Assembly: GCA_002729235.1 (NCBI GenBank)
Contig: PBTY01000092.1
Span: forward strand, 1-60,813
DNA from: Rickettsiales bacterium
GTDB taxonomy: Bacteria > Bacteroidota > Bacteroidia > Cytophagales > Cyclobacteriaceae
DNA: 60,813 nt
Direction: 5' to 3'
The translations under genes were made by a program, and so were the position numbers. Position 1 is the stretch's first letter, and each line of letters begins with the position of its first letter. The notes beneath the pieces were generated by a model that saw nothing but the letters and a program-made list of their open reading frames with translations, was not told where the DNA came from and did no database searches. This document shows positions 29,061-36,921 of the stretch, piece by piece.

Positions 29061-31148
29061 TTAATTAATCTCCCCGTTTTTGTACCGTTCTTTTCTGATC
29101 AGGTTCCCGCTTTCATCATAATACTTCCAGGTACCTTCTTTCAGGTCGTTTTTGTACTTGCCCTTCGCTTTGAGTTCTCCTGATTCATAGTATTCGAAGT
29201 AGCTGCCGTGCTTCTGACCATCTTTAATTTCTACCTCGTACTTTAGCTCTCCATTCTCAAAATTATCCGACTGCTTTTCTGCAGCAAAATCATCGAGTTC
29301 TACCTCTAAAGCAGTGATCTCCACTTGCTCTCCAGGATCAATTGCCCAGAGACTATCATAATTAACCGGATTGATGAGGTCAAACTCTTTGGAGTCGATC
29401 GGTTTAGGTTTAACCACATTGTCGATGGAGACCAGGGCTGTGGTTCGGTACATCCCATCCGATGGAGAAATTTTAATAGCCATCTGCGGAAAATCGGCAA
29501 TGATGGAACGCTTGTTTTTTAATAGGGCAATGGTTTCGTCATCGATCATACCACCAGTACTTTGCTCCAGTAGAGGCAGCTGCAGATAAATCATCGCACT
29601 GTGGTCTTCACCAATTTGTTTTTTGAAGGATTGGAACGAACTGGTTTGTGCCAGGGTCGTCCCTTCGATCCAGTTGTCAATGAACTTGCGCAAAACTTTG
29701 GGATGGTTGGAGAAAATCACATACTTGTCTACCACCGTGTAGTATGGTCGATCGAAATAACTGAAGAGATTGCCCAGTACCAGGTTGAAGATTCCTTTCA
29801 CTGACATGAAATTGATCGGATAACTTTTGTAGTCTACCTGCTTAAACTTCACGGGAGTCTTTCTTCTAATCTGCCGACTTAGAAACTCCATTTTTTCCAA
29901 CGCCTCTTCGCCATCTTTTCCTTTGAAAATAAGAGCTATCTCTGGTTCTGCTGCCTCGGATTGTAGTTGCGCTACAGCGACTTCATCATCAATCCAGCTG
30001 GCAAAGTCCTCTTTCAGATCAATGTCCAGGAAACGCTCTGTTCTGTTGGTGTATTTGGAATAGTCTTCCCCATATGCTTCATCTCCAGAAGCCTGTTCAT
30101 CCAATGCGTCATAAAACGTGGAGAAAGAATCAAACCCAATGCTAAAATAGAGTGCTGTTGTGGCTGGTAAGATTTTCGAGATATCCAGCCCACCAGTTCC
30201 TGATTTTCTGAATACCGGCAAATAGGTAGGTAGACTATCATTGAAGTTGGAGTACCCTTCCAGGAGCAAAGAGGATTCTTCGACATCAAAATAACTCCCG
30301 GTGTGATGTAGGGGTAAGTTTTGCTCCAGAATAGTCGTATACTCCTTGCCAATTATCGTCTCCAGGTAGGGCATTAGGTTTTGATGATTGAGGTAAAGCC
30401 TTACGAAACCTTCACCCATGGCTTTTTTTCGTACTTCGATGAATTCAAACGACCGGCTGAGTTCTGCATCATTGTACCCGCTGATAGAAGACTCAACAAG
30501 CGTATGCGTATAGGACCCAATGAAGAAGTTGTCAATAAAGGTGAAGTAGAGCGTCTCTTTGGTCTCAGGATCCGTCTGCTCATAGATGGTTTGTTCGTTG
30601 AAAACTCGTTTGGTTAGATTGCTCTGTGAGGTCAAATAGGTTCGAAGGAGTGCCATTCCGTCCATGTCAAACACGAACAGGTAATCATATGCGGCACCGC
30701 GATAGATGTGTCCCGAAATGTAAATGGTGCGATTGCTGAATTCATCCAATACCTTATCGTAGGTCGCCAGCATGTTTTCGATTTCGTGGAGTTGATCTCC
30801 ATACCCTTTCCACTCTTCATCCTTTTGCAGGGTTTTCCAGATTTGGGTCTTGCCCATTCGTGTCCAGAAGGTATAAGGTCGGTCTGATTCTAGAATGAAA
30901 AAGGCATCTGCAGGTACCAGGTTCAGTGGGTTGATGCGTGGCCCACCAGTCTGTGGAAACAAGAACTTGTAACCAAACCAGCCACCACCTAGTAACACGA
31001 CTAACAAGAAGGAGATTAGAATGATCTTTCCAGTTTTGCTCTTTTTAGGTTCCTGAACTGGGATTTCAACAGCCGGTTGCTCATTTTCTGCCGGGTTAAT
31101 GGCTTCTTTAGGAGTATTGAATTCGTTTTCGGAATCTTCTGGTAGCAT
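29061..31148 (-). CDS. DUF3352-like membrane protein with C-terminal MORN/YwqK repeats
   Basis: The 695-residue protein has a proline/glutamate-rich cytoplasmic N-terminus, one membrane segment (about 42-64) and a long extracytoplasmic region. That region has the DUF3352-like opening VPADAFFILESDRPYTFW. The last 65 residues (KHGSYFEYYESGELKAKGKY, LKEGTWKYYDESGNLIRKE) are MORN-like YwqK repeats. YwqK repeats also occur alone in proteins annotated as antitoxins, but here they are just a C-terminal module. Function unknown. Confidence 0.7.
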   Translation of the reverse strand: MLPEDSENEFNTPKEAINPAENEQPAVEIPVQEPKKSKTGKIILISFLLVVLLGGGWFGYKFLFPQTGGPRINPLNLVPADAFFILESDRPYTFWTRMGKTQIWKTLQKDEEWKGYGDQLHEIENMLATYDKVLDEFSNRTIYISGHIYRGAAYDYLFVFDMDGMALLRTYLTSQSNLTKRVFNEQTIYEQTDPETKETLYFTFIDNFFIGSYTHTLVESSISGYNDAELSRSFEFIEVRKKAMGEGFVRLYLNHQNLMPYLETIIGKEYTTILEQNLPLHHTGSYFDVEESSLLLEGYSNFNDSLPTYLPVFRKSGTGGLDISKILPATTALYFSIGFDSFSTFYDALDEQASGDEAYGEDYSKYTNRTERFLDIDLKEDFASWIDDEVAVAQLQSEAAEPEIALIFKGKDGEEALEKMEFLSRQIRRKTPVKFKQVDYKSYPINFMSVKGIFNLVLGNLFSYFDRPYYTVVDKYVIFSNHPKVLRKFIDNWIEGTTLAQTSSFQSFKKQIGEDHSAMIYLQLPLLEQSTGGMIDDETIALLKNKRSIIADFPQMAIKISPSDGMYRTTALVSIDNVVKPKPIDSKEFDLINPVNYDSLWAIDPGEQVEITALEVELDDFAAEKQSDNFENGELKYEVEIKDGQKHGSYFEYYESGELKAKGKYKNDLKEGTWKYYDESGNLIRKERYKNGEIN

Positions 31149-31315
31149 GTAGCTAAGTAGTTAAGGTTTTGACTCTAGGCTAAAATAACGAAGGTTCTTC
31201 CGAAAAGTGATAAATGGTGGTTTTGAGTGGTAGAGAATTGGTGAATGAGGGCATTCAATCTACTGATTGGACCATATATTCAAGAAATCTTGTAAAAATT
31301 ATTAGTTGTACAAAG

Positions 31316-31334
31316 CAACAAAATATATTTGTTG
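31316..31334 (+). promoter_or_regulatory. Candidate PadR operator overlapping a -7 box
   Basis: CAACAAA-ATATA-TTTGTTG is a perfect dyad flanked by GTAC-containing sequence. TATATTTG inside it (31324-31331) fits the TAnnTTTG -7 consensus. A repressor bound here would block the promoter of the PadR/permease pair. The rest of the 408-base gap contains repeat R copy 2. Confidence 0.4.
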
Positions 31335-31405
31335 TACGTTTGTCCAAGAAGCGTTGCTTCATTAATCGCTTGAGACATGACTCTCACGAATAAGCTTTAG
31401 AAGCA

Positions 31406-31498
31406 AATGAAATTCGTCTTCCCCGAAGCGGGGCGGCTTGGATAGGCAATTACCATACTTCAACGCGTCACTCCTGCGTATGCAGGAGTCTCATGAAG
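31406..31498 (+). repeat. Dispersed repeat R, copy 2
   Basis: Second copy of the element at 28906-29001, with a better CTCCTGCGTATGCAGGAG hairpin. It lies between the candidate promoter and the PadR start, so it would be in the 5' leader of that message. Confidence 0.75.
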
Positions 31499-31556
31499 AA
31501 GAAGGGGGAAACTAATGTCATGCTGATGTACTCGAAGCATTGATAAAGAAATAAAT

Positions 31557-31889
31557 ATGAAAGGAGAAACCATAGGAGAACTGGAAGAACTGGTATTGCT
31601 AACTGTGGGAGCCCTGTTGCAAGAGGCTTATGCGGTAGCCATTCTGGATGAACTGGTTGAGAAAACCGGACGAAACATGGATGTTACAGCTATTCACTCC
31701 GTACTTCGCAGACTGGAAAAGAAAGGACTGGTGAAATCAGAAATGCGTGGGGCGACCAACGAACGTGGAGGCCGTAGAAAACGCTTCTTTGATTTGACCC
31801 CAGCTGGCAGAGCCGTGCTGGATGAAACCATGTCCGTGCGCATGGAGCTGTATCAGAAACTGCCAAAGCTGACCTTTTTCGGGATATAA
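31557..31889 (+). CDS. PadR-family transcriptional regulator
   Basis: The 110-residue protein has a winged helix typical of PadR (GELEELVLLTVGALLQEAYA, VLRRLEKKGLVKSEM, RRKRFFDLTPAGRAVLDE). It lacks the long C-terminal helix of larger PadR proteins, which is normal for the short subfamily. It lies 131 bases upstream of an FtsX-type permease, the standard Bacteroidetes pairing, and probably represses it. Confidence 0.9.
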   Translation: MKGETIGELEELVLLTVGALLQEAYAVAILDELVEKTGRNMDVTAIHSVLRRLEKKGLVKSEMRGATNERGGRRKRFFDLTPAGRAVLDETMSVRMELYQKLPKLTFFGI

Positions 31890-31893
31890 TCAA

Positions 31894-32010
31894 CCGCGGA
31901 GTACACCGAGAAAACGGAGAATGTAAAATGTCATACTGAGGCTCTAGTGTAAATTTTATCTCCGAGTTCTCTGATTCTCTGTGGTTATTAAATTTCTCCT
32001 TCTCTCTGTG
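31894..32010. repeat. Imperfect inverted repeat between padR and permease
   Basis: CCGCGGAGTACACCGAGAA at the left loosely mirrors TTCTCTGATTCTCTGTGGTT at the right, flanking A+T-rich sequence. The wording resembles a dispersed repeat common in this phylum. Its arms are imperfect. Confidence 0.4.
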
Positions 32011-32020
32011 GTTAATAATT

Positions 32021-34705
32021 ATGAAAGACCAAACCAACCATACTGATCCACCCAAATGGGCTACTCGCTTCCTGCACTGGTATTGTAAGGCAGAACTTTT
32101 GGAAGACCTGGAGGGTGACCTGCTTGAGCTATTTGACCGAAAGGTAGAAACCAAAGGTACTAAAGCAGCAAATCGTTTGTTCATCTGGTTGGTGCTGCGG
32201 TCCTTCCGCTGGTCTGCAATTAAAAATCAAAAACTCAAAACTCACTCACTCATGTTAACAGGACAAAACCTCAAAGTAGCCGCTCGTGTGTTGTGGCGAG
32301 ACAAATTCAACACCACCCTCAATATCCTTGGCTTGACCATCGGGATTCTTTGCTTCGTGCAAATGGGACTTTACGTGGCCCAGGAACTCAGTTTTGATCA
32401 GATGCACTCCAAAAAAGACCGCATCTACCGAGCTTATCTCTATGAAGACTATGGCGATGGACGAATCTTCTTCAATTCCGTTACGCCCATGCGCTTCGAG
32501 CCGCTATTCAAGAAAGAATTTTCCGAGTTTGAAAATGTGGTGCAATGGTTCAAAAGAACCTATGCAGTTCAGGCATCTGGCGACAACTGGATCAACGAGG
32601 AGGTGGCCCTGATCAGTCCGGAATTCTTCCAGGTATTTGATTTTGAAATGGAAAAGGGTAATGCCTCGAATCCATTTACCGGAAGGTATGACCTCATTCT
32701 GTCTGAAGGATATGCTGAAAAGTATTTTGGAGAGGAAGATCCTGTTGGCAAAACACTCACTATCAATCTTGAAAAAGAGGTAGTAGAGTTTACGGTTTCT
32801 GCCGTGATGAAAGACATCCCGGATAACTCCAGCATTCAGTTTGATTTGGCGATATCCAATGAACTGAATCAAAGACTGTTTGGAGAGCAAGCACTGAAAG
32901 GGTGGACCTCCGTGAGTCAGGAAACCTATGTTTTAGTCAATGAAAACTCCAGTATCGAATCGGTGAATGCCAAATCCCAGGACGTATTGATGACGTATTT
33001 GGGTGAGGATTTCAATCGCGATGAATACACGGTCGGATTCCAGGAGTTGACGGACATACACCTCAATCCAGAGGTGCCGGCAGGTATCGAAGCTGTGAGC
33101 AATCCTACGTACGTGTATGTGTTGGGGATCATTGGCTTTTTGGTGTTGCTGATTGCGTGTGTGAACTACACGACGCTTTCCATTGGTAAGTCCATTAAGC
33201 GAGCCAAAGAAGTAGGCATGCGCAAGATCCTTGGAGCAGGTAAGCAATTGTTGGTTTCCCAATACCTGACCGAGGGCATTGTGGTGGCCTTGATTTCCAT
33301 GTTGCTGGGTACCGCGTTGGCTATTATAGGCATCCCAACTTTCAATCAACTAACTGGTGTCAACCTTATTTATTCCTTTGCGTGGTGGCATTTGGGTTTG
33401 TTCCTTGGTCTGGGTTTGCTCATTGGCTCACTGGCAGGAATCTATCCGGCATTTGTGCTCACCAATACCCGAATCATGAGCATCATGCAAAGCTCCAACA
33501 CCACAGGAGGCAAGCACTGGGTGCGCAAAGTGATGGTGACGTTCCAGTTTTTAGTGACGGTGTTGCTGATTAGCAGCACACTGATCATGCAAAAGCAAAT
33601 TGGGTTCCTACAAAACAAAAACCTCGGGTATGACTATGAAGCGGTGGTGGCTGTTCCTTTGTTTGCCAATATCCAGAGTGGTCGATTTACGGAGCGCTAT
33701 GCTTCGGCACGCGACAATGCTCTACTGCTCCAGCAAAACCTGCAGCAGCATCCAGAACTGAGCAACTTTACCGCCAGTAGTCATGCGTTTGGCACCAATG
33801 GCTGGATGCACCTGGCATTTGAAGATGTGAAAGGAAGCTTTTTGTGGTTCCGAATGGTGGGAGTGGATGCCAACTTTATCGATGCGTTTGATCTGAAGGT
33901 AGTAGAAGGTCGGAATTTTCAAAAGGGAAATACGGCAGATGAGCGACAGTCCATCATCCTGAATGAAACGGCGGTGAAATACTTTGGTCTGACCAACCCT
34001 TTGGAAGAAAGACTGCCAGGTAGTGACTTTGGAGAACACCGAATTGTAGGCGTGGTGGAAGATTTTCATTATTCATCGCTCCATGAAGAGATAGAGCCGC
34101 TGGTGATTACCCAAAACATGAGCCCGATCTTTGCGGGTATCTCCGATACTGATTTTCAGGATTCACCTTTCCCGGAACTCTTGTTTAAATACTCCGGATC
34201 GAGCTTGCTAGCTGTGCAGGACATCCTGGAGGAGGAGTGGAGCCGGACCTTCCCGAACCGCAACCTCGAGTATGAGTTCATCGATGAGAACATTGCCCGA
34301 CAGTATGAAAACGAAGCTCGTCTGAACAAACTGATTGGTGTAGCCACTTTGATCTCGATCCTGATTGCGTCCATTGGTTTGCTTGGACTGACTGTCTTGG
34401 TAGTGAACAGCCGCGAGAAAGAGATTGGCATCCGCAAAGTAATTGGCGCTTCTTCTGCGCAGATCTTTGGCTTGCTGGCGAAGACTTTCAGTTGGCAGCT
34501 TGCGCTAGGAGTGATCTTATCCATTCCATTGACCATTTGGCTGATGCAGCAATGGCTGGAAGACTTTGCGTATCGGGTAAGCATAGGAGTAGACATGTTC
34601 GTAATCAGCACAGCCATCTCGGTGGTAATTGCCCTGCTGGTGATCAGCTACCACAGCTGGAAAGCGACGAAGGTCAATCCGGTGAAGAGTTTGAGGTCGG
34701 AGTGA
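32021..34705 (+). CDS. FtsX/MacB-type ABC transporter permease with prefix domain
   Basis: The 894-residue protein has a soluble prefix domain (about 1-80, ELLEDLEGDLLELF) found in PadR-linked permeases. Two MacB-PCD/FtsX halves follow, with membrane segments near 105-130, 370-395, 420-445, 455-480, 510-530, 770-795, 825-845 and 860-880. It ends in NPVKSLRSE, a standard ending of this family. No ATPase is encoded beside it. It probably acts as a mechanotransmission-type or export permease under PadR control. A copy of its last codons recurs at 35446-35478. Confidence 0.9.
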   Translation: MKDQTNHTDPPKWATRFLHWYCKAELLEDLEGDLLELFDRKVETKGTKAANRLFIWLVLRSFRWSAIKNQKLKTHSLMLTGQNLKVAARVLWRDKFNTTLNILGLTIGILCFVQMGLYVAQELSFDQMHSKKDRIYRAYLYEDYGDGRIFFNSVTPMRFEPLFKKEFSEFENVVQWFKRTYAVQASGDNWINEEVALISPEFFQVFDFEMEKGNASNPFTGRYDLILSEGYAEKYFGEEDPVGKTLTINLEKEVVEFTVSAVMKDIPDNSSIQFDLAISNELNQRLFGEQALKGWTSVSQETYVLVNENSSIESVNAKSQDVLMTYLGEDFNRDEYTVGFQELTDIHLNPEVPAGIEAVSNPTYVYVLGIIGFLVLLIACVNYTTLSIGKSIKRAKEVGMRKILGAGKQLLVSQYLTEGIVVALISMLLGTALAIIGIPTFNQLTGVNLIYSFAWWHLGLFLGLGLLIGSLAGIYPAFVLTNTRIMSIMQSSNTTGGKHWVRKVMVTFQFLVTVLLISSTLIMQKQIGFLQNKNLGYDYEAVVAVPLFANIQSGRFTERYASARDNALLLQQNLQQHPELSNFTASSHAFGTNGWMHLAFEDVKGSFLWFRMVGVDANFIDAFDLKVVEGRNFQKGNTADERQSIILNETAVKYFGLTNPLEERLPGSDFGEHRIVGVVEDFHYSSLHEEIEPLVITQNMSPIFAGISDTDFQDSPFPELLFKYSGSSLLAVQDILEEEWSRTFPNRNLEYEFIDENIARQYENEARLNKLIGVATLISILIASIGLLGLTVLVVNSREKEIGIRKVIGASSAQIFGLLAKTFSWQLALGVILSIPLTIWLMQQWLEDFAYRVSIGVDMFVISTAISVVIALLVISYHSWKATKVNPVKSLRSE

Positions 34706-34716
34706 GGCCTCATTTA

Positions 34717-34763
34717 AATCCTGACATGACTAGGCGTCCCCGTTTCAAAAACCTGTCAGGATT
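34717..34763 (+). repeat. REP hairpin upstream of the RAYT gene
   Basis: AATCCTGACA pairs with TGTCAGGATT around a 27-nt loop. It shares the CCTGACA/TGTCAGG core with the hairpin after the transposase gene, the usual arrangement of RAYT-associated REPs. Confidence 0.7.
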
Positions 34764-34790
34764 AAATATTAAAGGTGTTATATTTAATAC

Positions 34791-35378
34791 ATGCTTCCTG
34801 GCTTGTACTATCATGTTTATAACCATGCGAATGGTGATGAAAATCTCTTTCGTCGGGAGGAGAACTATCATTATTTTCTAAATCTCTGGGCTAAGCACAT
34901 TGAACCAATTGCTGATACCTATGCGTATTGCCTGATGCCCAATCACTTTCATGCATTGATCAGAATAAAAGAACTGGATATTATTGAAGCAAAAATTGCC
35001 ATGTCTGATGAAGTGACTATAGAAACATTCATTTCCCGGACATTCAGCAATTTTTTCAATGCTTATGCTAAGGCTTTCAATAAAATGTATGATCGACGAG
35101 GTTCTCTTTTTAATAGACCATTTAAGGCTAAAGAAATTGATAACGATCAATACTTGACTGTTGTGATTGCATACATCCATCGAAATCCTGTTCACCACGG
35201 TTTTCGGGATACAATTGATGATTGGCCATTTAGTTCGTACGAGGCGCTTTTGTCAACTAAACCAACTAAAATCAAACGACGCAAGGTTCTTGATTGGTTT
35301 GGAAATGTTCCAGCATTTCGTCAATCTCACAAATTAGAACCTCGAATTAAAGACACCTCACTGTTTATTGATTGGTGA
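34791..35378 (+). CDS. REP-associated tyrosine transposase (RAYT, IS200/Y1-like)
   Basis: The 195-residue protein has the HUH/Y1 fold of RAYT enzymes. It begins YYHVYNHANGDENLF, has the HUH-type pair in MPNHFHALI (about 49-57) and ends its core with IAYIHRNPVHHGF and WPFSSYEALL. RAYTs are single-copy domesticated relatives of IS200 transposases that act on REP hairpins. REP-like hairpins flank the gene on both sides. It is intact. It lies between the permease gene and a remnant of a second permease tail. Confidence 0.9.
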   Translation: MLPGLYYHVYNHANGDENLFRREENYHYFLNLWAKHIEPIADTYAYCLMPNHFHALIRIKELDIIEAKIAMSDEVTIETFISRTFSNFFNAYAKAFNKMYDRRGSLFNRPFKAKEIDNDQYLTVVIAYIHRNPVHHGFRDTIDDWPFSSYEALLSTKPTKIKRRKVLDWFGNVPAFRQSHKLEPRIKDTSLFIDW

Positions 35379-35386
35379 GCTATTAT

Positions 35387-35434
35387 AAACCTGACAGGTC
35401 TATGTGCTGGTTTTAGTAAAGACCTGTCAGGTTT
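35387..35434 (+). repeat. REP hairpin downstream of the RAYT gene
   Basis: AAACCTGACAGGTC pairs perfectly over 14 bp with GACCTGTCAGGTTT around a 20-nt loop. It starts 8 bases after the RAYT stop and may also terminate transcription. Confidence 0.8.
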
Positions 35435-35445
35435 AGCTAAATGGA

Positions 35446-35478
35446 GTCAATCCCGTGGAGAGTTTGAGGTCGGAGTGA
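35446..35478 (+). pseudogene. Remnant of a second FtsX permease C-terminus
   Basis: The 33 bases read VNPVESLRSE and stop, matching the end of the permease at 34673-34705 (VNPVKSLRSE) with three base differences. No permease sequence precedes it. It is either the tail of a lost tandem paralogue or a duplication made when the RAYT unit entered. A short ACGCC/GGCGT hairpin overlaps its stop. Confidence 0.6.
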
Positions 35479-35706
35479 CGCCTTTTTGGCGTGATCTCCA
35501 GGTCGTAGCATAGGGTTCTTATGTTTGGTAGTAGTACCAATACTACTCCCTTTGATCTGCTTATACCCGATTTGTGCAGCTACAAATGGTCTACAGTGGA
35601 GGATTATGATTGGTTGGAGTGAGGTGATAAAAACCGTTATAAAGATTAAAACGATAAAGAATCAATTCATTAACTTTATTCGTTTTTACTTACTAAAAAA
35701 GGTGAA
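35479..35706. other. Leader region of the methyltransferase operon
   Basis: The 328-base gap after the RAYT gene holds the REP hairpin, the permease remnant and this A+T-rich leader. No convincing TAnnTTTG box is seen, but TAACTTTA near 35670 is close. No gene is supported; short open frames here lack coding character. Confidence 0.4.
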
Positions 35707-36921
35707 GTGGCCAAAAATACCTATATCGATTTATTTGCTGGTTGTGGAGGACTGTCGCTTGGATTGCACCAGGCTGGATGGAAGGGTTTATTTGCTGTAG
35801 AAAAAAGTCCGCTTGCTTTTGAAACACTTGAACACAATTTAATAAAAAAAAAGAGCCACTTTGAATGGCCAGAATGGCTGCCATGTCAGAGCCATAACAT
35901 TGATGAGGTAATAGATAATTACAAGCAGGAATTAGTTGCATTAAGAGGAACCGTAGACATGGTCGTTGGTGGACCTCCTTGCCAAGGCTTTTCCACTGCT
36001 GGTCGGAGAAAAGAAGATGATGAGAGAAATAATTTGATTCGATCATACCTCAAATTCATCATGTATGTGCAGCCCAAGATTATCTTTTTCGAAAATGTGA
36101 AAGGGTTTACTCTGAAGTTCAAAAAGAATAAAAAAAGAGGAATAGCCTACTCCGGATATGTGACCGCCATGTTGGAAAAATTAGGGTATACAGTAAAAGG
36201 AGAACTAGTTGACTTTTCCAAATATGGAGTACCTCAAAAGCGTACTAGGTTTATTCTTGTTGGTATAAGAAATAATGAACTACCAGAAACTAAGTCAGTA
36301 GAGTTTTTTGAGCAATTAGTTAATTCTAGTAATCATTTCCTTGAATCGAGAGGCTTATCGAAAGTAACAAAGGTAAAGGATGCAATATCCGATTTACTGA
36401 AAGAACATGGGACTGTAGAATGTCTTGATCGTAATAACTTTCAATCTGGTATTTATTCATCAGAGATGACGTCTTATCAAAAATATCTAAGAGAAGGGTC
36501 AAAAGATGACTATGTAGATAGTCACAGCTTTCCAAGACATAGAGCATCCACTACAGAACGGTTTCAGTACTATTTAAAAACAGCTCAAAAAAACAAAACT
36601 GTAAGCAAGGAAATCAAAGAGCTCCTTAAGGTTAATAAACATACAATAATACCACTAGACGCTAATTCTCAAAGCCCAACTTTGACAACTCTCCCTGATG
36701 ATTACATACACTATTCAGAACCAAGAATCCTTACTGTTCGAGAATATGCAAGAATTCAATCTTTTCCCGATTGGTACCAATTCAGAGGAAAATACACCAC
36801 GGGAGGTAAAGAACGAGTAAAAGAAGTCCCGCGCTATACTCAAATAGGCAATGCTATTCCTCCTCTTTTTGCTGAGCAGGCAGGTCTTATTCTTCAAACA
36901 TTAACCCAATCCTATGCCTGA
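35707..36921 (+). CDS. DNA (cytosine-5-)-methyltransferase, first gene of candidate defence operon
   Basis: The 404-residue enzyme transfers a methyl group from SAM to cytosine C5 in DNA. The motifs are I DLFAGCGG (8-15), IV GGPPCQGFS with catalytic Cys92, VI ENV (129-131), VIII QKRTR (177-181), IX from RILTVREYARIQSF (about 340) and X QIGNAIPP (379-386). The target-recognition region between about 200 and 340 is full length. The start is GTG at 35707; no in-frame ATG fits better. The 3' end overlaps the next gene by 8 bases. No restriction nuclease is adjacent. The sequence is visibly A+T-richer than the housekeeping genes. Confidence 0.95.
   Translation: MAKNTYIDLFAGCGGLSLGLHQAGWKGLFAVEKSPLAFETLEHNLIKKKSHFEWPEWLPCQSHNIDEVIDNYKQELVALRGTVDMVVGGPPCQGFSTAGRRKEDDERNNLIRSYLKFIMYVQPKIIFFENVKGFTLKFKKNKKRGIAYSGYVTAMLEKLGYTVKGELVDFSKYGVPQKRTRFILVGIRNNELPETKSVEFFEQLVNSSNHFLESRGLSKVTKVKDAISDLLKEHGTVECLDRNNFQSGIYSSEMTSYQKYLREGSKDDYVDSHSFPRHRASTTERFQYYLKTAQKNKTVSKEIKELLKVNKHTIIPLDANSQSPTLTTLPDDYIHYSEPRILTVREYARIQSFPDWYQFRGKYTTGGKERVKEVPRYTQIGNAIPPLFAEQAGLILQTLTQSYA

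Noticed and set aside
29061-31148. YwqK antitoxin of a toxin-antitoxin pair
   Set aside because: The YwqK-like repeats are only the tail of a large membrane-anchored protein and no toxin gene is adjacent.
35525-35800. Open frame overlapping the methyltransferase start
   Set aside because: It runs out of frame through the motif I region of a certain gene and has no domain.
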